The notes under the pieces are model-generated. The model had not been told where the DNA came from. It saw nothing but the letters and a program-made list of their open reading frames with translations, and did not search any database. A stretch of DNA of 7,916 bases, from positions 1 through 7,916 of the forward strand of contig JAFVEU010000033.1 of the NCBI GenBank assembly GCA_017475845.1, given 5' to 3'. The position numbers and the translations under genes are program-made. Origin of the DNA: Lachnospiraceae bacterium. Its GTDB lineage: Bacteria > Bacillota > Clostridia > Lachnospirales > Lachnospiraceae. Shown one piece after another: positions 6,146 through 7,916 of this stretch; position 1 is the first letter of the stretch; each line of letters opens with the position of its first letter.

Positions 6146-6215
6146 GATCCTTCCGCCTTTCATATGATTGTTTGTTGCTGTGTACTGCGGTTCCCTTCCG
6201 CCGGACGTTTTTTAT
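6146..6215 (-). other. Intergenic gap without a clear promoter or terminator
   Basis: The 70 bases between the TAG of the large protein and the DUF4176 start are A/C-rich. I see no stem of useful length followed by T residues and no matched -35/-10 pair. Read-through from the large gene into DUF4176 and the GNAT gene is therefore likely. The start of the gap (GATAAAAAACGTCC) is A-rich right after the stop. Confidence 0.5.
6148..6160 (-). promoter_or_regulatory. Ribosome binding site deciding the DUF4176 start
   Basis: AAAGGCGGAAGG on the minus strand precedes the ATG at 6145 (AAAGGCGG ends seven bases before it). The alternative ATG at 6163 has only A/C-rich sequence upstream, so the shorter 100-residue product is preferred over 106. 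Confidence 0.65.
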
Positions 6216-7916
6216 CTATTTTCCGTGGCTGCTCCGCGGCCGCCACAAACTCCATCTTCTTTTGGGTTCCTCATGCTTTTCTTCGATCTCAGGATCCTTC
6301 TCTTCCTCGTCTTCTTCCGCATCCTCTTTGAGCAGGCCGGCAGTCACGTCTGCCGCGGATTCCTCATCTTCTTCCTCTTCCTCGTCTTCAACCCTGTCAG
6401 CTGCAGCTCCTTTGTCTTTTTCCTCGGTCTGCTCCGTCTTGTGCCTGCTGAATTTTGAAAAGCCCTGTTTTACTATGGCGTCCTTAAGCTGATCTACCCA
6501 GTAGCTGGCATCCAGATCCAGGTCCAGCTTAAGACCAAGTCCCAGTGCTGCCCCGACGCTGATCCCCAGGCTCCCGTCTTTAGCCCAATACCCTCCGAGA
6601 GAACCGGAAACGGATCCGGCCTGCCCTGAAATGGTAACACCAAGTTTTATCCCTAAAATGGTAACTGACGCTTTAACCTTTCCGGTTGCCGCAGAAGCCT
6701 GTCCTCCCAGCATACCTGCGACACCGAAATGTTTTTCTCCGTCCTCGGTTTCAAAGGTACCAACTTTGGCGGCAACATTTCCCGATGCCGATCCCACTTC
6801 TCCCTCGAAGGAGATCTCCGCGCCAAAAAGCCCCTTCTTTTTAGCGGAAACAGCCCTCTCCTTATCCTCCTTGCCGCCGGCTGAAGTGGCAGACAGGCCA
6901 AATTTCGATCTGAAAAGGCAGGCTGACACACTTCCGGTGGCTCCTGCTTCCAGATCCCAGGATTCTCCGGGTTTATAGGAAAAAGCTGCTCCGACGCTTC
7001 CGGTTGCTTTAAACTCCCCTACAACCGCTTCGGCATAGGCTTTTACAACACCGTCCCGGCTCTGGTAATAATCGTTTATCTCCACGCCTCTTAAGGTCAC
7101 GCCGGCATTTATGGCTGAACCTATCGTTACGCTGCTTTTTTCCGCATCAGCCTTTCTCAGGCTGTTATTATGCTCTCTGCTTTCGGTTTCCTTAGCCAGT
7201 GATCCGTGGGTAAGGCTTGTCCTCTTCGTACCCAGAGCCACATATGCTCCCACGCGTCCCGGATCCGGGCCCACATCCTTTCTCCAGAGCCCTTTCCCTT
7301 CAGTGACCCGTTTTACTCCCTGCTTTTCAAGCACTTTTAAACGGCGGATGGCATCCAGATAATCTGCCAGATCATCCCTTCCGTCCGACCTGCATTCCGC
7401 AATCTTCTTTGCCAGGCCCTCAGTGGTCATCCATTTGGTATCGGACTGTCGCATCACCATATAGAAGGGACTGCTGATTATATCCATTTTTGCCCGGTAA
7501 AAATCAAGCTGTCCAGCAAACTTTTTTGATTTCGCGATAATCTCATCCGCATTGTCCAGGGCGGCAAGGCTGGGAAGAGTCATAAGCGAAGCAATCCTCG
7601 CATATTTTTCCAGGGTCTTATACCGTTCGTCGAAGGTCTTTACGAATTCCTTATCATCAAAATAATCGACGAAATCCCTGCTGCAGCGCATCATCTCATC
7701 AATGTCTGTCAAAACCTCCGAAAGCTTGACCACCGGCTTTGCACTGACGGCGGCTGCACCGGCAGCGGAAAGGGGCGAAGCATCATCCTTTTGGGAATTA
7801 GCCTCAAGAACAGCCTTGCTGTAGATCCGCTTTAATCTGGCTTCCAGAACCGGCAGCTTACCGGTAGTAGTTGTTGTTGTGGTGGTTGTTGTAGTGGTTG
7901 TGGTGGTTGTGGTGGT
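6216..7916 (-). CDS. Large Thr-linker/Gly-rich repeat protein, possible T7SS effector (N-terminus outside window)
   Basis: Partial gene: the frame is open to the right edge, so 566 residues are visible and the start is not. Counting from the edge, residues 1-18 are all Thr, followed by a short basic helix and an Ala/Ser-rich spacer to about 60. Residues about 62-210 are mainly helical and charged. Residues about 265-471 are rich in Gly, Ala, Ser and alternating hydrophobics, with recurring G-x-x-G-S-x-S-G units (GEVGSASG, GQAGSVSG, and a partial ATGSVSA). A very acidic tract fills about 497-550, and the end is basic and Trp-containing (PKRRWSLWRPRSSHGK). No signal peptide, membrane helix or catalytic motif is visible. 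The first GTG in frame (7733) lacks a ribosome binding site and is not a likely start. The adjacent DUF4176 gene and the repeat style recall LXG polymorphic toxins. That is inference; a secreted structural protein is also possible. Confidence 0.75.
   Translation of the reverse strand, partial: TTTTTTTTTTTTTTTTTTGKLPVLEARLKRIYSKAVLEANSQKDDASPLSAAGAAAVSAKPVVKLSEVLTDIDEMMRCSRDFVDYFDDKEFVKTFDERYKTLEKYARIASLMTLPSLAALDNADEIIAKSKKFAGQLDFYRAKMDIISSPFYMVMRQSDTKWMTTEGLAKKIAECRSDGRDDLADYLDAIRRLKVLEKQGVKRVTEGKGLWRKDVGPDPGRVGAYVALGTKRTSLTHGSLAKETESREHNNSLRKADAEKSSVTIGSAINAGVTLRGVEINDYYQSRDGVVKAYAEAVVGEFKATGSVGAAFSYKPGESWDLEAGATGSVSACLFRSKFGLSATSAGGKEDKERAVSAKKKGLFGAEISFEGEVGSASGNVAAKVGTFETEDGEKHFGVAGMLGGQASAATGKVKASVTILGIKLGVTISGQAGSVSGSLGGYWAKDGSLGISVGAALGLGLKLDLDLDASYWVDQLKDAIVKQGFSKFSRHKTEQTEEKDKGAAADRVEDEEEEEDEESAADVTAGLLKEDAEEDEEEKDPEIEEKHEEPKRRWSLWRPRSSHGK
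6267..6428 (-). other. Acidic low-complexity tract near the C-terminus of the large protein
   Basis: GAA/GAG/GAT-rich stretch coding for about 54 residues dominated by Glu and Asp, including the runs EDEEEEEDEE and EEDEEEKDPE, interrupted by the Ala-rich AADVTAGLL. It is followed directly by a basic, two-Trp terminus. The opposite-strand reading, rich in Ser and Phe, is only a shadow of this composition. Confidence 0.9.
7863..7916 (-). repeat. Poly-threonine codon tract (ACN triplet repeat)
   Basis: Eighteen consecutive threonine codons run to the window edge, and the tract probably continues beyond it. Codons mix ACC, ACA and ACT. From the edge the pattern begins ACCACCACA twice, then a near copy with ACT, so a nine-base unit is recognisable before it decays. 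It would encode a flexible, possibly surface-exposed linker between the unseen N-terminal domain and the helical region. Confidence 0.9.

Noticed and set aside
6161..6163. ATG at 6163 as the start of the DUF4176 protein
   Set aside because: It lacks a ribosome binding site; the codons after it form the site for the ATG at 6145, which also fits the family N-terminus better.
6193..6215. Possible rho-independent terminator (TCCGCCGGA followed by T residues on the plus strand)
   Set aside because: The stem is four bases with a one-base loop, which cannot form, and it would face the plus strand where no gene exists.
6168..6492. Plus-strand frames rich in Ser and Phe opposite the acidic tract
   Set aside because: They are reverse readings of GAA/GAG/GAT-rich codons and have no ribosome binding site or recognisable domain.
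7731..7733. GTG at 7733 as the start of the large protein (505 residues)
   Set aside because: No ribosome binding site precedes it, and the same frame stays open to the window edge through the Ala/Ser spacer and the Thr run, so the gene is partial rather than starting here.
1..7916. CRISPR array, tRNA, rRNA, insertion sequence or attachment site
   Set aside because: No spaced direct repeats of the right size, no cloverleaf or rRNA-like stretch, and no transposase or integrase motif were seen on either strand; nearly all bases are in genes.

Overview
The window is a stretch of bacterial chromosome in which every supported gene lies on the minus strand, so transcription runs from position 7916 towards position 1. 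AGGAGG-type ribosome binding sites, a one-start F-type ATP synthase operon without atpI, frequent AGA/AGG/ATA codons and a DUF4176 gene all suggest a Gram-positive Firmicute. My best guess is a clostridial, Lachnospiraceae-like organism, but no marker gene proves this.

Region 1 (7916 to about 5008) is accessory. It opens inside a large protein that enters from beyond the right edge as a run of at least 18 threonine codons. The protein continues through a helical region and a Gly/Ala/Ser-rich beta-repeat region, and ends in a very acidic tail with a short Trp/Arg-rich terminus. Next come a DUF4176 protein, of a family often met beside type VII secretion (T7SS/LXG) loci, and a two-part GNAT acetyltransferase-like protein. 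I read this as the 3' end of a T7SS-effector-like module, which is an inference because the N-terminus of the large protein is not visible.

Region 2 (5007 to 4909) is a 99-base gap. It holds a good sigma-70/SigA promoter (TTTACC, 17 bases, TATAAT), a small inverted repeat and a strong ribosome binding site in front of a forced TTG start.

Region 3 (4908 to 1) is the F1Fo ATP synthase operon, in the order a (atpB), c (atpE), b (atpF), delta-alpha fusion, gamma (atpG), beta (atpD, cut off by the left edge after 251 codons). Genes are separated by 2 to 22 bases or overlap by 11. Epsilon (atpC) would be expected just beyond position 1.

The most striking feature is that there is no stand-alone atpH. 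The usual place of delta is taken by a 591-residue protein in which only the C-terminal, b-binding domain of delta is fused in frame ahead of a complete alpha subunit. The N-terminal helical domain of delta, which normally caps the alpha3beta3 crown, is absent from the operon. Since a complex has three alpha subunits, it should carry three delta C-terminal domains unless something removes or supplements them. The gamma subunit also carries an extra strongly basic C-terminal tail at the end expected to face the crown. Together these suggest a redesigned peripheral stalk/F1 junction.
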